The notes under the pieces: model-generated | Told to the model about the DNA's origin: nothing | Seen by the model: only the letters and a program-made list of their open reading frames with translations | The model's database searches: none | Translations under genes and position numbers: made by a program | Shown: positions 35,490-46,757 of the stretch, in pieces | How the letters are laid out: the number at the start of each line of letters is the position of its first letter | Position numbering within the stretch: position 1 is the first letter of the stretch | Source of the DNA: Stachybotrys elegans | Lineage: Eukaryota > Ascomycota > Sordariomycetes > Hypocreales > Stachybotryaceae | Assembly (NCBI GenBank): GCA_020746835.1 | Contig: JAGPNK010000033.1 | Location: 1 to 64,000, forward strand | Direction of reading: 5' to 3' | Length of the DNA: 64,000 bases

Positions 35490-38400
35490 GTCGGCCGTCG
35501 TGTTGGGGTTCGGAGCGAGGAAGAGGAATAAGGGGAGGCTGTGATGGGGGGAGTGGCAGTGATGGCCGACAGAGGAGTTGTCTTTAAGTTTGGTAGTCAA
35601 CGGAGAAGACGTTTGGTGTTGCCATGGTTCGAGGGTGTAAACTCGAACGACGGATCGTGAGATTTAAGCGTGTTCTGGTACGGTTCAGGACGACATCTGC
35701 CAAGAATCAGACGTAATCTACGCCAACCACGTTCCGAGATCCAAACTCAACTGCTCAGTGACCCTCTGGTGCCCGGAAACTGATCGGTTGCATCCGAGTA
35801 TGATATCACCTCCAAGAGGGCGGAAAGGGGAGTAAGCCCAACCCAGGGGTAAACCTAGAGGGTGTGTGTGGCTTGCGGATTGCCAGATGGTCAGCCCGCA
35901 CACGCTGCGCTCCCGCTGCCGTGCTGTAGCTCGCGCCCGCCGTCCCGAAGGAGTGGGCGTGGCATTCCTTCGAACCCGAGATTGCCTGCGCAGCCCGCGC
36001 TTCTCCCACACAAGGTTCTGTCACTTGTGCAGCTGTCGCAACCAAGGCGGACCTCACTCCGCACGTGAACCAAGGGCCGTCCATCCGCGCGAAATTCCCA
36101 CGTATAGTATGTACTCTATCCAGACTGTCGAGAGCCGGGATCCTTGCGGGAGCATAGACGACACCACGTGGAGAGAGACGCTAGCAACCCGGGCGCGACA
36201 CCTGGCAATCTGTCTGTCTGTCTGGTTGGCGGTCAGAAACGCCTACAAACGAGTCTAGTCTTACTGAGACCGGAGTTGGAACCGCCCAGCCCGTCTCCGG
36301 GTTATGATCGTCGACTATCTGGTTCGCCCAGGGGCACGGCCCGCGCGCTTAAGGCGCTCCCATGCCCCTCCCCCTTCTACGAGTTGACAAGTTTGCGTCA
36401 CCGCCCATGGCATCGGGGAAATAGGTGGGGGAAAAGGAGCAAGAGCATCGACGTCAGCAAGCAGGATCTGGGTTACGCTTATCGCCCATGCGGCTTTTTG
36501 CGAGAAATACACAGGGAAATTCTGTGGGAACAGCAGGCGTGACAGATATATGACGGCTGGCTGATCTGCTCTCTGTGCGCTGAGGCAGGCGGAGCAACGA
36601 GCCGGCAGGCCGAAAGTGTCCTCCCTGTGTACGAATTCTATTGGTGTGAGGGGGGCTCAAGGTCAGACGAAAAGCATGCCCGTTTGCTGTTTGTCCAGTC
36701 TTGGCTTTTTGTTTGGTGGCATCGTCATGCCTCCGCGATTACCTCTTCGGGAGATCGGAGCCGGGATACCCAAACTCGCTTGCTGGGGTCCGTCCGACTG
36801 CTCTTGTCCGCTCTTTGGAAGTCCACGCCGCGGCCATACCTTGTCTGGGCACAGTCCCTACCCAGCAGCCTCAACAGAGAAGCGGCGCAGTGAAAGGAAG
36901 AAGAAAAAAATTGATGCAGGCGGGGCGGCCAGGACCAGGCCTCACGTCTACATGAATCATGGCTGGCCTTCCCCCACGGGGACGGGGGACGCTGGGCCTC
37001 GCCGTCATACGGTCACAGTACCTCCGAGAATCTGGGCTAGGCATACGCCCATAGAGTCTGGACCTCCCCCACGCACCGAGGTAGTTCCGATGCTGAGGGC
37101 GGAGCAGCGTCAGGCGTTATCAGCTATGATTCAATCTGGCTGATCTTGTCACGCTCGTACCGACGAGGTGCACACAAACTCTCTGTTAGTCCCTCAAGGC
37201 TGGTGGCTCAGATCCACACTTCATGATACTCATGTTTAGATCTCACATCTTGGCAACGGTGAGGCGTCAAAGCCTCTCCCGTCTCTCGTCTCGTGACTTT
37301 TGCTTCGCCGAACTCGACGTCACTGACATCGCGGCCCAGCTGGAGCAGTGCCGCGCGTTCTCCATGCGCTGTGCGCGCGGGGCCATCGCGTCAGGTCAGG
37401 GACTGACTCAAGAGCCTGGAGCGGGTCAAGAATCCAGAGAATCCAACCTGGATGCGACGTTTCCGCTGGGTCATGATCGCTTTGCCTTCGGCGATGTTTT
37501 CCGTCATGGTCCAAGACGCAGGCAAATGAGGCTCTCGTGGGGTCCGCTTCAGGCCATTCTGTATCATTTTCGACGGGATAAGGCGCCAAAAAGTATCCTT
37601 AAAGTGTCCGTAGAAAGGAGGTAGGACCCCATTGGGCAGTGCTGCGCGATGGCCCCGACCTGGGCCGCCTGGGGTTAGGATGGACGGAACCCTGTTCCGT
37701 TGCCTTGACATTGTTGACACCAAGAGTCCTCCCGACTCAGGAAGGTCGGCGAGGAGTAGCCTTTGGTTCCCCAGAGCTTCAGCAGAAGAAGGAAGGAGAG
37801 GATATGCAGAATCCCGCCGATAGTTTCGTGCTTGCGGTGGCCTTCTCGCTGCCCAGCGAATATGGTCCGAGGCATCAGTATCGCTTATCACAAGTGACGG
37901 TTCCCCTCTCCGGACTGACTGAGTCATATTTTCGCCTTATCAGGAACTCGAACGGCAACGAGTATGGTCCTCCAGAACTTGAAGATACGAACTGACACGA
38001 CTGTTAGTGATCATTATTGAACCATTCGAACGGGAACACTTATCGGGGAGCAACCACATTCTCTTGGGCGAACAGAGGGCAAGAGATATCAGATAAACTC
38101 CAAGTGACCGTATCATGCGCCCGATCCGACTTTGCAACGATAGCCGAGGCGTGGGAGAGCACTAATCGAGAGCTTTCCTTTCACCATGTGAGTCAACTGA
38201 CGTTCATAACTGTGACGAGAGGCGCTGGTCAAACCACAAAGAGATGGTGGTGGTGGTGGTGGCTATGATGATCAGACGATGGCGATAGAGACATGACGAG
38301 CCTCTGCGAAGGGTTTTGTCTTCTTTCAATGTCCCCTTTACATCCGGCAGCCTTTTCTTCTGGTTCTCCGTTGCCGCCTCTCTTGCCGACATGTACGATG

Positions 38401-39159
38401 ATGCATTGTTGGGCATGTTCCATTTGCGTAATCAAATCAGAGCTGACCTCTTCGTGGCGCAGAGTTGTCGACTGTAGGCAGTTTCTTGCTCGGCTTGTGT
38501 CAACGGCAACTGGTACCAGTCTTATACGTGACGATCAATATCGGGCGAGCAACGAACAAACACACACTGAGGTCTGCGAGGCGTACCATCGGCGACTCAC
38601 TTCCTAGAGCAGCCATGCTCTGATCACGGATGCCAAGCCCCGTGCTGGTTTAGCAGAGTGATGGCGAAAATCGGATTTTTGGTGTGGTTGATGAACACAC
38701 GGGAGGACCAATTGACTTGTGCTTTGAACCACACACACAATGTCAAAGAAAGCATGTCGGATAGGCTGCTCCTGTTGGGTTGCGTCAGGTGCACTGCTTT
38801 TAGAGAATTGAAGTGGCATCACAACATGCTTAGGGATGTTTCAGGGTCGATCCCCGGCAACATTTGCCGATCTACTTGCCGACTCTATCCACCTTCCTTG
38901 AATAAACAAGGTGGCTCTTATCTCCTCGCCATGGCATTCTCGGTCTTTGGATTTTCTCTGGCGCGGCCATGGCATAAAATCGGGGCCAGTGACGATCCTG
39001 TAACAGAACAGAAACTGACCGGACTGGTATTAATATAGACGCCGCCCCTTCTCCGCAAGTTAATTTACCCCAGGTTTACCATTGAACCGTGGGCACCCAA
39101 TCAACGGCACTGCAGTACATGCCATCAATTGGCGATACTTTCCGCCTGAACTCACGTCA
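35490..39159. other. Long GC-rich intergenic region without a recognisable gene
   Basis: About 3.7 kb of normal to high GC content. Frames of up to 178 codons exist (36616-37143 plus, 37391-37927 minus), but none shows a domain, signal peptide, membrane segment or convincing splice pattern, and they overlap on both strands. A short GGT microsatellite lies at 38246-38263. No tRNA or rRNA was seen. It may hold long 5' leaders for the two flanking divergent genes, a non-coding transcript, or an unrecognised lineage-specific gene. Confidence 0.55.
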
Positions 39160-39161
39160 AC

Positions 39162-39168
39162 TATAAAA
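39162..39168 (+). promoter_or_regulatory. TATA box of the CE1 esterase gene
   Basis: The sequence tataaaa stands about 105 bp upstream of the ATG at 39268, which gives a short leader of roughly 75 nt. A cccc(a)g motif at 39068-39073 fits the CreA carbon-repressor consensus on the minus strand. That is reasonable for a plant-polymer hydrolase, but the motif is short and common. Confidence 0.6.
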
Positions 39169-39267
39169 CGGCTTGCATAGTCTCGCTGTTGATCAAAGGT
39201 CTCCTGGCAACCTCTCGGCCATCACTGTCAAGGCACAAGCCAAACAGTCAGCCCCGGTACAAACAAC

Positions 39268-40204
39268 ATGCTGTTCTCTTCCATCCTCGGCCTCGCCGTT
39301 TCGGCAACATGCGCTGCCGCCGCCAGCCTCCAGCAAGTGTCCAACTTTGGCGCCAACCCCACCAATATTCGAATGTACATTTACGTTCCTGACAACGTCT
39401 CCGCGAACCCGGCTATCATTGTTGCTGTAAGGGTGTTTCTTTCCTCGCCTGTGACTACAGCGTTTCTGACAAATGGCCAAACAGCTGCACCCCTGTGGTG
39501 GAAATGGCCAGCAATGGTTCTCTGGAACAAGTTTGCCCTCGTACGCTGACAGCAATGGGTTCATCCTTATTTACCCTGAGACGCCTAACCAGAGCAACTG
39601 CTGGGACGTTCACAACGTCGCAAGTCTAACTCACAACGGCGGAGGTGACGCCCAAGGAATCGTCAACATGGTCAACTATGCCTTGGAACAGCATAACGGC
39701 GATGCCTCTTCGGTCTACGTTATGGGCTTCTCCTCTGGTGGCATGATGACCAACGTGCTTGCTGGATCCTACCCCGATGTCTTTGCCGCTGGCGCAGCTT
39801 TCTCCGGAACTCCTCACGCTTGCTTCTTTGGGGCCCCGGGCAGCACTCCCTTCTCCTCCAACCAGACATGTGCTCAGGGCATTTCGCACACCCCTGAGCA
39901 GTGGGGTGCCTTTGTTCGCAACTCTTATCCCGGATATGATGGCCCTCGACCTCGTATGCAGATCTGGCACGGAACTGCTGACGCCCTTGTCCGACCGGCC
40001 TGCGCCGACGAGGCCCTGAAGCAGTGGTCTAACGTGCTGGATGCTCCTTGGAGCCAGAACAACACTGGTGTGCCCTCGGGTCAGTACACTCAGATCATGT
40101 ATGGTGATGGGACTGCTTTGCAGGGCTACTTCGGCAACGGGGTTGGGCACCAGCCCCAGGGTAACGAGGACCTGATGCTTCGCTTCTTTGGCATTCTTGC
40201 TTAG
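39268..40204 (+). CDS. Secreted CE1 esterase (acetylxylan esterase type)
   Basis: Carbohydrate esterase of the PHB-depolymerase-like CE1 group, 292 aa, in two exons (39268-39426 and 39485-40204; donor GTAAGG, acceptor AACAG). These enzymes remove acetyl (or feruloyl) groups from xylan outside the cell. The signal peptide is MLFSSILGLAVSATCAAAAS. The serine nucleophile is about residue 136 in VMGFSSGGMM. The acid is the Asp in WHGTADALV and the His is in GVGHQPQG near the C-terminus. The blocks SLQQVSNFGANPTNIRMYIY and LTHNGGGDAQGIVNMV are typical of fungal acetylxylan esterases. There is no cellulose-binding module. It converges with the GH7 cellulase downstream, so the two 3' ends face each other and the enzymes may act together on plant cell walls. 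Confidence 0.92.
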
Positions 40205-40877
40205 GGCCAAGGTGTATTTAGTCTTGAGTACAAAACCTTATAAGTCATTCGGTTGTTTGCGAGACGGATGAATTCGCACCGAATCTAGCCTTCCAGATTA
40301 ACTTAGTACTAAGAAGATGATGGAAATATATCTCTCAACAAGTCTTTCACGATTATGGGGAGCGACACGCAGTGACTGTTAAGGCTTATAGAGCATATTT
40401 CTGGTATCAAAGTACAAGAACATGCACCAGTTGTTTGTGGGAGTAGATGATAGGATCATGCTAGAGGTTTGTCAACAAATTGATGTGTAATAGTTAAGAG
40501 AAGTGCATTTCAGTACCATGACAGATTTGATCAAACTAGAAGTCTGTTCAAGAATAGATCAATGAATTCCAATGGACTATTTCTTCCTGATATAAGACAC
40601 CGTGCATGTGTTCAGGACGAAATCGCTCAATCGCTTAACAAAAACATATCAAGTAATATGGGAAAATATTTTTTATTCAGTTGGGATCTCTCCTAAACGA
40701 ACATTGTATGCTCCGCTTAACTCTCAGTGAGGAAGCCCATCTGATCCAGGCTCAATTCATGAACACTTGCTACCTATAATTTAGCCACGGAGGCTAAGAG
40801 TATTGGCGTATGTCTGAAGCTGTTAGAGACAACAAACCCAACGAAAGACCCATACCCCCTTGGTTGGGCCGCAGCAT
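40205..40877. other. Convergent 3' intergenic region
   Basis: About 670 bp between the stop codons of the CE1 esterase and the GH7 cellulase. It is AT-richer than the coding sequence on both sides and has no supported reading frame. It should contain both 3' UTRs. Confidence 0.65.
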
Positions 40878-42516
40878 TTAAGAGAACTCGGTGGTGGAAC
40901 CGATGGGGCCGAAGCGGATGTTGGACCAGGTGACGTAACTAGAGAAGCGTGTTAGAGCAATCAGAAAGCATGCGGTTGAATGTGGACTTACGCGCTGGCG
41001 TGGTCCTCGATAACCTCGGAGGGGACACCGCTGTCAGCAGGGCAGTCACCACGGGTGACACCAGGGGTAGCGGGATCAGCATCGCGGGGCCAAGAGCCGT
41101 CGAGCCAGAGCATGTTGGCATAGTGCTGAAGAAGTGTGTTAGCATGAAGGGCGACAATAGTTAAGAGGGGGGACTCACGTCGGCCCAGATGGACAGAACA
41201 AGGACGTGGGGGACGCTGAGAGCCTCTTCCATAGCGGGCCAGCCTCCGACCTCGTTGTAGCGGTCATACTCGTCGAAGACCTGGAAGTTGGCATCGCAGA
41301 ACTCCGCGTTGATCTCAGACGAGTCAGGGAAGCCCTCGAACGTAGGAGCGGGAATGTCGATGCGCTGGCCGCCCTGAATGAAGAACTGGGTGAGGCTGCT
41401 GGCGGTGAATTGAGTTACGACACTGCATGGTGCGTTAGCGCAAGCCAATGTGGTTTGTTCAGCGGCCTCGACTTACGTGAATGGCTGAGAGGTGTCGACA
41501 GTCCTGCCCGCACCGTAGAAGTCGACGTTGCCCATGCGGTAGGGGTTGTAGTCGCAGCCGTTGGCGTCGCAGAGACCACCGTAGCGCTCCTCAGAGTAGG
41601 TACCACCGCAGCCGGCGCCCTCGCCGTCAACGCAGACATGGTAGTCGTTGTTCTCGCAGGCGTGGGGGGTCAGGGCAAAAGCGTGGGCGTTGGACTCCCA
41701 GACGTCGATCTCGGCGCAGCAAGCACCACGGCCACCGACACCAGCAGAGTCGTCAGAGTCAGAGGGCTCCCATCCCTCGTAGTTGGCCTAGTCGGAGCGG
41801 TTAGTCTCGCCTTGCGACGCGCTTTGCCAATTGGGTGTGGGAGGCTCGGGGAAGTCTTACAATACCGCCGAGGAACTTGAGGTCACGGGCGCACTGAGCG
41901 TCACAGTAACCGGTTCCGTACTCGGCGCCGGCCTCGTTCTCGGGCTGAGAAGAGAGACCGCCATCGGCAGGCATGGCGACGAAGTACAGGGCACTGTTGA
42001 GGCCGCAGGCGACGGTGGACAAGTCTACATCGAAGGCAAGCTCGTTGCCGATCAAGTCAAAGTGCTTGTAGGTGCTCGTGTCCTCCATGAGGTAGATACG
42101 AGAGCCAATGTTGGTACCGTAGGCGTGCTCGGTCACAAAGTCCAGGGTGACGGCATCGCCGCTGGCAGAGATACCGTAGGTGCCTGAGTAGTCAGCACCC
42201 TCGGCGTGGCAGATCTGAGCACACTCCTCGTTGCTGGTGCAGACACCGGTCCAGTCATTGCCGTCATAGCAGTTCTGGTAGTTGCCTGTATCAAGTCAGC
42301 ATGTCTGGTCCAATACCACCAGTTGTGACCTCGGTCATCCGCACCGTTATGGAACCAACGCCAGTTGGCGTCAATGACAATCTCGCCGTTCACATTAGAG
42401 CAGCCAGATGACGTGCACTCCTGCCATGTGAGGGAAGGGTGAGACTCGGGAGTGTCATCACCAACTTTCTGGGCCACGGCCACAGAGATGATAGAGAGTG
42501 CCGCAATGGTCAACAT
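40878..42516 (-). CDS. GH7 cellobiohydrolase (cellulase), catalytic domain only
   Basis: Secreted glycoside hydrolase family 7 enzyme, 453 aa, which degrades cellulose. Six exons: 42516-42330, 42285-41861, 41787-41477, 41422-41179, 41125-40992, 40938-40878. The signal peptide is [15 protein letters not shown], giving a mature N-terminal Gln. The retaining catalytic triad is in [10 protein letters not shown] (about Glu230, Asp232, Glu235). Further family blocks are [58 protein letters not shown] and [11 protein letters not shown]. The protein stops there, with no linker or CBM1. I chose the ATG at 42516. The in-frame ATG at 42576 adds 20 residues before the signal peptide and lies only about 30 bp from the TATA box, at or before the likely transcript start. 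The first intron has an unusual GTCACA donor. Confidence 0.93.
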
Positions 42517-42601
42517 ATTGGAAGTCTTCAAGTAGAAGCTGCTGCTGTTCACTTGGGGTAAGGAGAAGAGAGTCATGGCAGATGAGAAAGGCCGTGGAAT
42601 T

Positions 42602-42609
42602 CGTATTTA
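42602..42609 (-). promoter_or_regulatory. TATA box of the GH7 cellulase gene
   Basis: On the minus strand this reads tataaata, 93 bp upstream of the chosen ATG at 42516. A ccgggg motif at 42681-42686 (minus) matches the CreA carbon catabolite repressor consensus. Both fit a glucose-repressed cellulase promoter; the CreA site is inferred from consensus only. Confidence 0.6.
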
Positions 42610-44552
42610 TACCTTCTCGCTGACCTAGGAATTAGGCAACTTGATGATACTCTGCACCCTTGACTATCCCAGTGTGGAAGCCCCGGGCCATCGGACAGGT
42701 CCTGTCCGTCTTGGCTTCTGAATCGACTTCAACTTGAATGCTCAACGCCAGTCATCCACGGTTCATAAACATTAACGGATATTAAAACCACGGGGGGAAT
42801 TAAGGTTACTTTTGTATAGCTTATGCTTATCCCTTCCTCGAACGGACGTGATGTTGAAGTGTATTGCGGGGATCCAGCCAATCCAATGAATCGGAGTAAT
42901 GTTGTGGTGACGAGGAAGGGCATGATCGCCGTCTGGCAGTTGGGCTTCTCCTTGTATCCTCAGGTGATGTCTCAGATCATTGCTGTGTTTGTCCCGGCTG
43001 TACCCGCCCCCGCGCGTCTGTAAAGAGAATCCCCATGGGGTTAAATTGCCTTGGTGTATTCTGCGCCTTGCCAAGGCTGAGAGTTTGGCTACGATAAATG
43101 TCTGCTTGAGCAAGATGAAGCAGGTTTCTTATGAAAATAAACAGACTCCTCCCGCTGATCTACATCGGTGAATCGGTAACGGAGCATCGCGGTTCATCAT
43201 GGCGCGAACCATGGCATGCAATTTGTTCAGCCCCTCGCCGTTACTGCCCGTGGTACCATGACCATCGCTGGGTTGCACTCAACCAAAGGAACTTGTGACG
43301 GATGTAGTGTCCCCCTTTCCCCAAGGGCGATGCTTTAATTGCCCATGGCGAAACACCCTCATCATTGGGCGTACCGTTCTTGGCTTCAACTATAGCCGTG
43401 CCGCAATATCTGCTTGTCGGCTTGCTCCCGAGTGTTTCATTTATCTTCAGCATCATCTTAATCAATTGCCTACCCAATGTAGAACTCACCTTGAGTTGTG
43501 GTTGCATGAATGAAGTAGATATCGCTCACAAAAACTACAACTCCGTAAGGCTAGTTGCAGCGCAGGTGAAGCTGTCTACAAATGCTTCCCTAAAATGACC
43601 CTCCAGGACCTGCACTGCAAGCCCATCGTAGAAGAGCCGACATGGCACTTGACATCGGCAGATTCCATCAGAAGGTGAGAGGTACTTCCTACGTGCTGAT
43701 ATACCCCTTGTACAAAGACTTCTCCCGGTTTGCTTGGCAACCCCTTTGGAGCAAGTGGTGTGTACAGGCTAAAGTAGCCGACCGGGTATTTTATATGCAT
43801 TGTTGTAGTAATGAATACATGGGTTCACCTGTTCTAGTGGCCAATGCAACGCGTCATTTGCTATCGAGGTCATGACGATTGGGCTCTTGTTAAGACTAGA
43901 TCAGGTCAGGAGAGGCCACGCTGGGCATCCATCCGACGGCTCTTCACATGTTTCTACCGCGAGGATTCCTCTGATACTACCCTCCCTTCCAAAGATGTAT
44001 CCCACCCCAGATGAAGTTGAGACAGCCGCTAATCTTGGCTTGCTGGGTGCCTTCCCCCTCTCGAAGGATCCGCTGGCCACGGTGTTGAGGGGGATTGCCA
44101 TCGCCACCCGCCTCGAGAGTCGAGCCTTGATTCTGATTGGTGATCATGAACGAATCATCGAGGGCTTGGCAAGCAACCCTTCTCGGGACACTAGATCTGC
44201 TCCGAGAGGTTCTTACTGTTCTTGGCAGGTGAGGTCATGTGAATCCAGGAGCACACTTTGGCACTCTGTATGTTGTGCGAAGGATCAACCTCATGGTGCG
44301 CCGAAAGGCCCGGATGCGTCTTTCGTATTCCCAGTCCAAACATTCAAGATTATCGTAATTTGCAATGCACTTCCAGTTGAATCATAACGGAAGAGTCTTA
44401 CACTCACATTTAAGGAGGCTGTCCTCCAACTGATAGATGTGAGATAGGGACATACTCATCTAAACTGCGGGTTCATTTCCGCAATATTAGTTGGCACACC
44501 AACGCCTTCAAAAGTTTCTATACCCCAGGCATAATATTCGTGAACAGGTTAT
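42610..44552. other. Intergenic region upstream of the GH7 gene, no further gene seen
   Basis: About 1.9 kb. Frames such as 43872-44387 (plus, 171 codons) and 42772-43113 (minus) lack domains and plausible splice context. I regard this as the GH7 promoter plus non-coding DNA. Confidence 0.55.
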
Positions 44553-44648
44553 CTATTGATCTGATATCGTCTTTATCGTCAGAGGGGGCCTCCTCGAAGT
44601 CACTGGTCTGTATCCCATTGGGGCACAGAAACGGGAAATCCCACATTC
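44553..44648 (+). repeat. Family-A terminal repeat, solo right end
   Basis: This is the best preserved right end: tattgatctgatatcgtctt, then ggcctcctcgaagtcactgg, cccattggggcacagaaacg, ggaaatcccacattc. It aligns with 32692-32787 and 19127-19220. No left end in the matching position was seen, so the rest of the element is deleted or unrecognisable. Confidence 0.75.
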
Positions 44649-45082
44649 GTGAACCGTCCGGCTCCACGGCCGTCGTATTTCGCCTCAAATTCATCTACTA
44701 CTCTTGAGGGAATTGGTGACTTTATCTGTCAGCAGTGGCAATATTTCTGACATTACGTTGGTACAAATGAACGAGGAGGGCGATTGGATATGCCACTGAA
44801 TGCGGTGCGGAAGTTTTAATCCCATCCACCTACTCTTACATATCCAACTCTTTTTCTTCTTCTTTCGCCCTAAGGATAGTGGTCTCCGTTCTATTCTACA
44901 GTTTTCGTTCGTGCTTGTTTCCTGTTTGGCGATTTTGGCACGGGAAACTTCCGTTCCTACCTAGCAGAGTGGATTTGGCTCAAGGCGGATCTTGTCCGCA
45001 AGGTGGACTAGTTCCTGACCGCGGGATATCTTCACGCTCCCCCCCTTTCTCCTACGCATCACTCTGCTCGGGTTTCTTCATC

Positions 45083-45550
45083 ATGACCGTAATTCACATT
45101 GGTACTGCCTCATACCCGCCGTCCAGACAGATTACTAATTTCCTCAGTCTTGTTCAAGTTTAGGGCCGATGTGCCGATGTCTCATAAAGAAGAGTTCATA
45201 TCTGAGCTGAGAACCCTGAGACACCTCCCTTGTGTTGTCAAGAATCTTCTCTTTGTCGGTAGCCCTTCAATCACAACTCCAGTCGAAAAGAGCCAAGGCT
45301 TCGAGATTTCACTCGTCAGCTTCCACCACGACGCACAGGCACTAGAAGCTTACCAACAAAGTAAAGAGCACGAGAGGTATACGAACTTGGTGTGATAATG
45401 TGCTGCCGCTCGCGCTAATAAAGATCCAGGGTTACTAGTCGGTATCTATGGGATTACAAAGAGGATGTTGTGCGGTTCGACTTTGAGCTTCCTTCTGAGG
45501 ACGAGGGAGTCTTGAGAGCGTTCGCCAAGTCGTGGACAAGCGATTCTTGA
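45083..45550 (+). CDS. Stress-responsive alpha/beta-barrel (Dabb) domain protein
   Basis: Small cytosolic protein, 122 aa, in three exons (45083-45101, 45148-45376, 45430-45550). The first exon is only 19 nt (MTVIHI plus one base). It joins in frame to VLFKFRADVPMSHKEEFISE, which restores the typical Dabb start HIVLFKF. The middle part FEISLVSFHHDAQALEAYQQ and the KEHER block, followed by YLWDYKEDVVRFDFE, complete one ferredoxin-like Dabb fold. The family includes stress proteins and, in plants and fungi, small cyclases or accessory proteins of aromatic and polyketide metabolism. The gene converges with the SDR gene, 71 bp from stop to stop, and starts the small metabolic block that runs to 51272. 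The precise role is unknown. Confidence 0.85.
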
Positions 45551-45621
45551 GGTCTAAAATGTTTTATTTTGTGATAGAGACTCAGAAGAATACCGGTGCT
45601 TAGAATAAAATTGTACCGGCG

Positions 45622-46431
45622 TCAAACTCGTCCAGTTGACGAAGTAATTCCACCATCAATGACAAGTGCCTGTCCCGTGACATAGCTCGCCTCACTAGAT
45701 GCGAGGAAGACAACAGCATTTGCGACATCCCAGGCATCGCCCATTCTTCCCATAGGTACCTGTTCATCCCTCATTGCTTTGAAACCTTGATACCCTCCCT
45801 CTACTGGAAACCGTTCCGCCAGCTTCCGTGTGTAAGGCGTTTCCATCAAGCCGGGTACTACAGCGTTGAGCCTGACGCCCTTGGGTGCGTAGATTACTGC
45901 AGTGGCTTTGACGAACTGCAGAATGGCCGCCTTGGTCGTGTTGTACGCAATTTGTGGCTTCCCGATGTACCTTAGCCCTGCGATACTGGAGGCGCATATC
46001 ACAGCGCCACCCGATGACTGCCTCTCCATAATTGGAAGCACGTGGTGACACGCCAGGTACACAGATTTGAGGTTGACATTAACTTGAGAGTCCCAGACTT
46101 CCTCCTCCATCGTTGCTGGGCATCCAGGCTCCGAGTACCCAACGTTTGACAGGAGGATGTCAATACGCCCATGCTTGGAAAGGCAGGCCTCAACCAAGGC
46201 TTTGACCGATTCGGACGATGTTGCGTCTGTCTGGGATATGTCGCAGGATCCGCCGATTTCTTCAATTGCTTTCGTTGTCAGAACTGTCGAAGCGATTGAC
46301 CGGTTTCCGCCAAAGACGATGGCTCCCTGTCTCGCCAACGCCACCGCGCACGCAGCACCGATTCCCCATCCTTCTGCTCCAGATTGGCCGAGGCCAATAA
46401 CCAAGGCAACTTTTCCGGTGAGGTCTAGCAT
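45622..46431 (-). CDS. Short-chain dehydrogenase/reductase (SDR)
   Basis: NAD(P)-dependent oxidoreductase of the classical SDR family, 269 aa, single exon. It starts MLDLTGKVALVIGLGQSGAE. The Rossmann glycine motif is present in extended form (GLGQSGAEGWGIG), with a few residues more than the usual TGxxxGxG. The catalytic residues are Ser about 149 (CASSI), Tyr163 and Lys167 (YNTTK), with Asn in VNVNLKSV. The C-terminal FLASSEASYVTGQALVIDGG block is typical of the 3-oxoacyl-ACP-reductase-like group. No targeting signal is seen. It lies between the Dabb gene and the Zn2Cys6 regulator, suggesting a step in a small catabolic or specialised pathway. The substrate cannot be read from the sequence. 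Confidence 0.92.
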   Translation of the reverse strand: MLDLTGKVALVIGLGQSGAEGWGIGAACAVALARQGAIVFGGNRSIASTVLTTKAIEEIGGSCDISQTDATSSESVKALVEACLSKHGRIDILLSNVGYSEPGCPATMEEEVWDSQVNVNLKSVYLACHHVLPIMERQSSGGAVICASSIAGLRYIGKPQIAYNTTKAAILQFVKATAVIYAPKGVRLNAVVPGLMETPYTRKLAERFPVEGGYQGFKAMRDEQVPMGRMGDAWDVANAVVFLASSEASYVTGQALVIDGGITSSTGRV

Positions 46432-46757
46432 CCCAGAGTAGACAAGTGTGATTGAGAGATGGAAAGAAATCTACAATATCTCCAGCCAATCTTTTTGCGT
46501 TTCACTGGGTGAACTTGCTTCTTATTCTCCTGCAAGCTTCGTCGGCGCCCGTCGCGGAGCAAGTCCGTGAGCTGTGCAGCGGCCAAAGTCCGCAACGAAT
46601 GGCCTTGGAGGATAATTTGCGAGGACAGCCGCGTAAAAATTCTGTAATTTTGATGGTTTTACTGTAGCATCTAGCGCTCCAGCCTCCTGGAAGCTATAGC
46701 CTACACACAATACACGTAGAATGATATGAAGGGTAACTTTTCGCTACCATCTGCACA

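Noticed and set aside
35620..35665. Possible tRNA T-arm (ggttcgag motif)
   Set aside because: No matching acceptor, D or anticodon arms around it.
36616..37143. 175-codon plus-strand frame in the long GC-rich gap
   Set aside because: Low-complexity, Arg/Pro/Gly-rich translation typical of random frames in GC-rich DNA; no family resemblance.
37391..37927. 178-codon minus-strand frame in the same gap
   Set aside because: Same reasons, and it overlaps other frames of similar size on the opposite strand.
41206..41880. 224-codon plus-strand frame
   Set aside because: Antisense to GH7 exons 3 and 4 and crosses two GH7 introns; no protein family.
43872..44387. 171-codon plus-strand frame upstream of the family-A end
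   Set aside because: No domain, signal peptide or plausible introns; left as intergenic.
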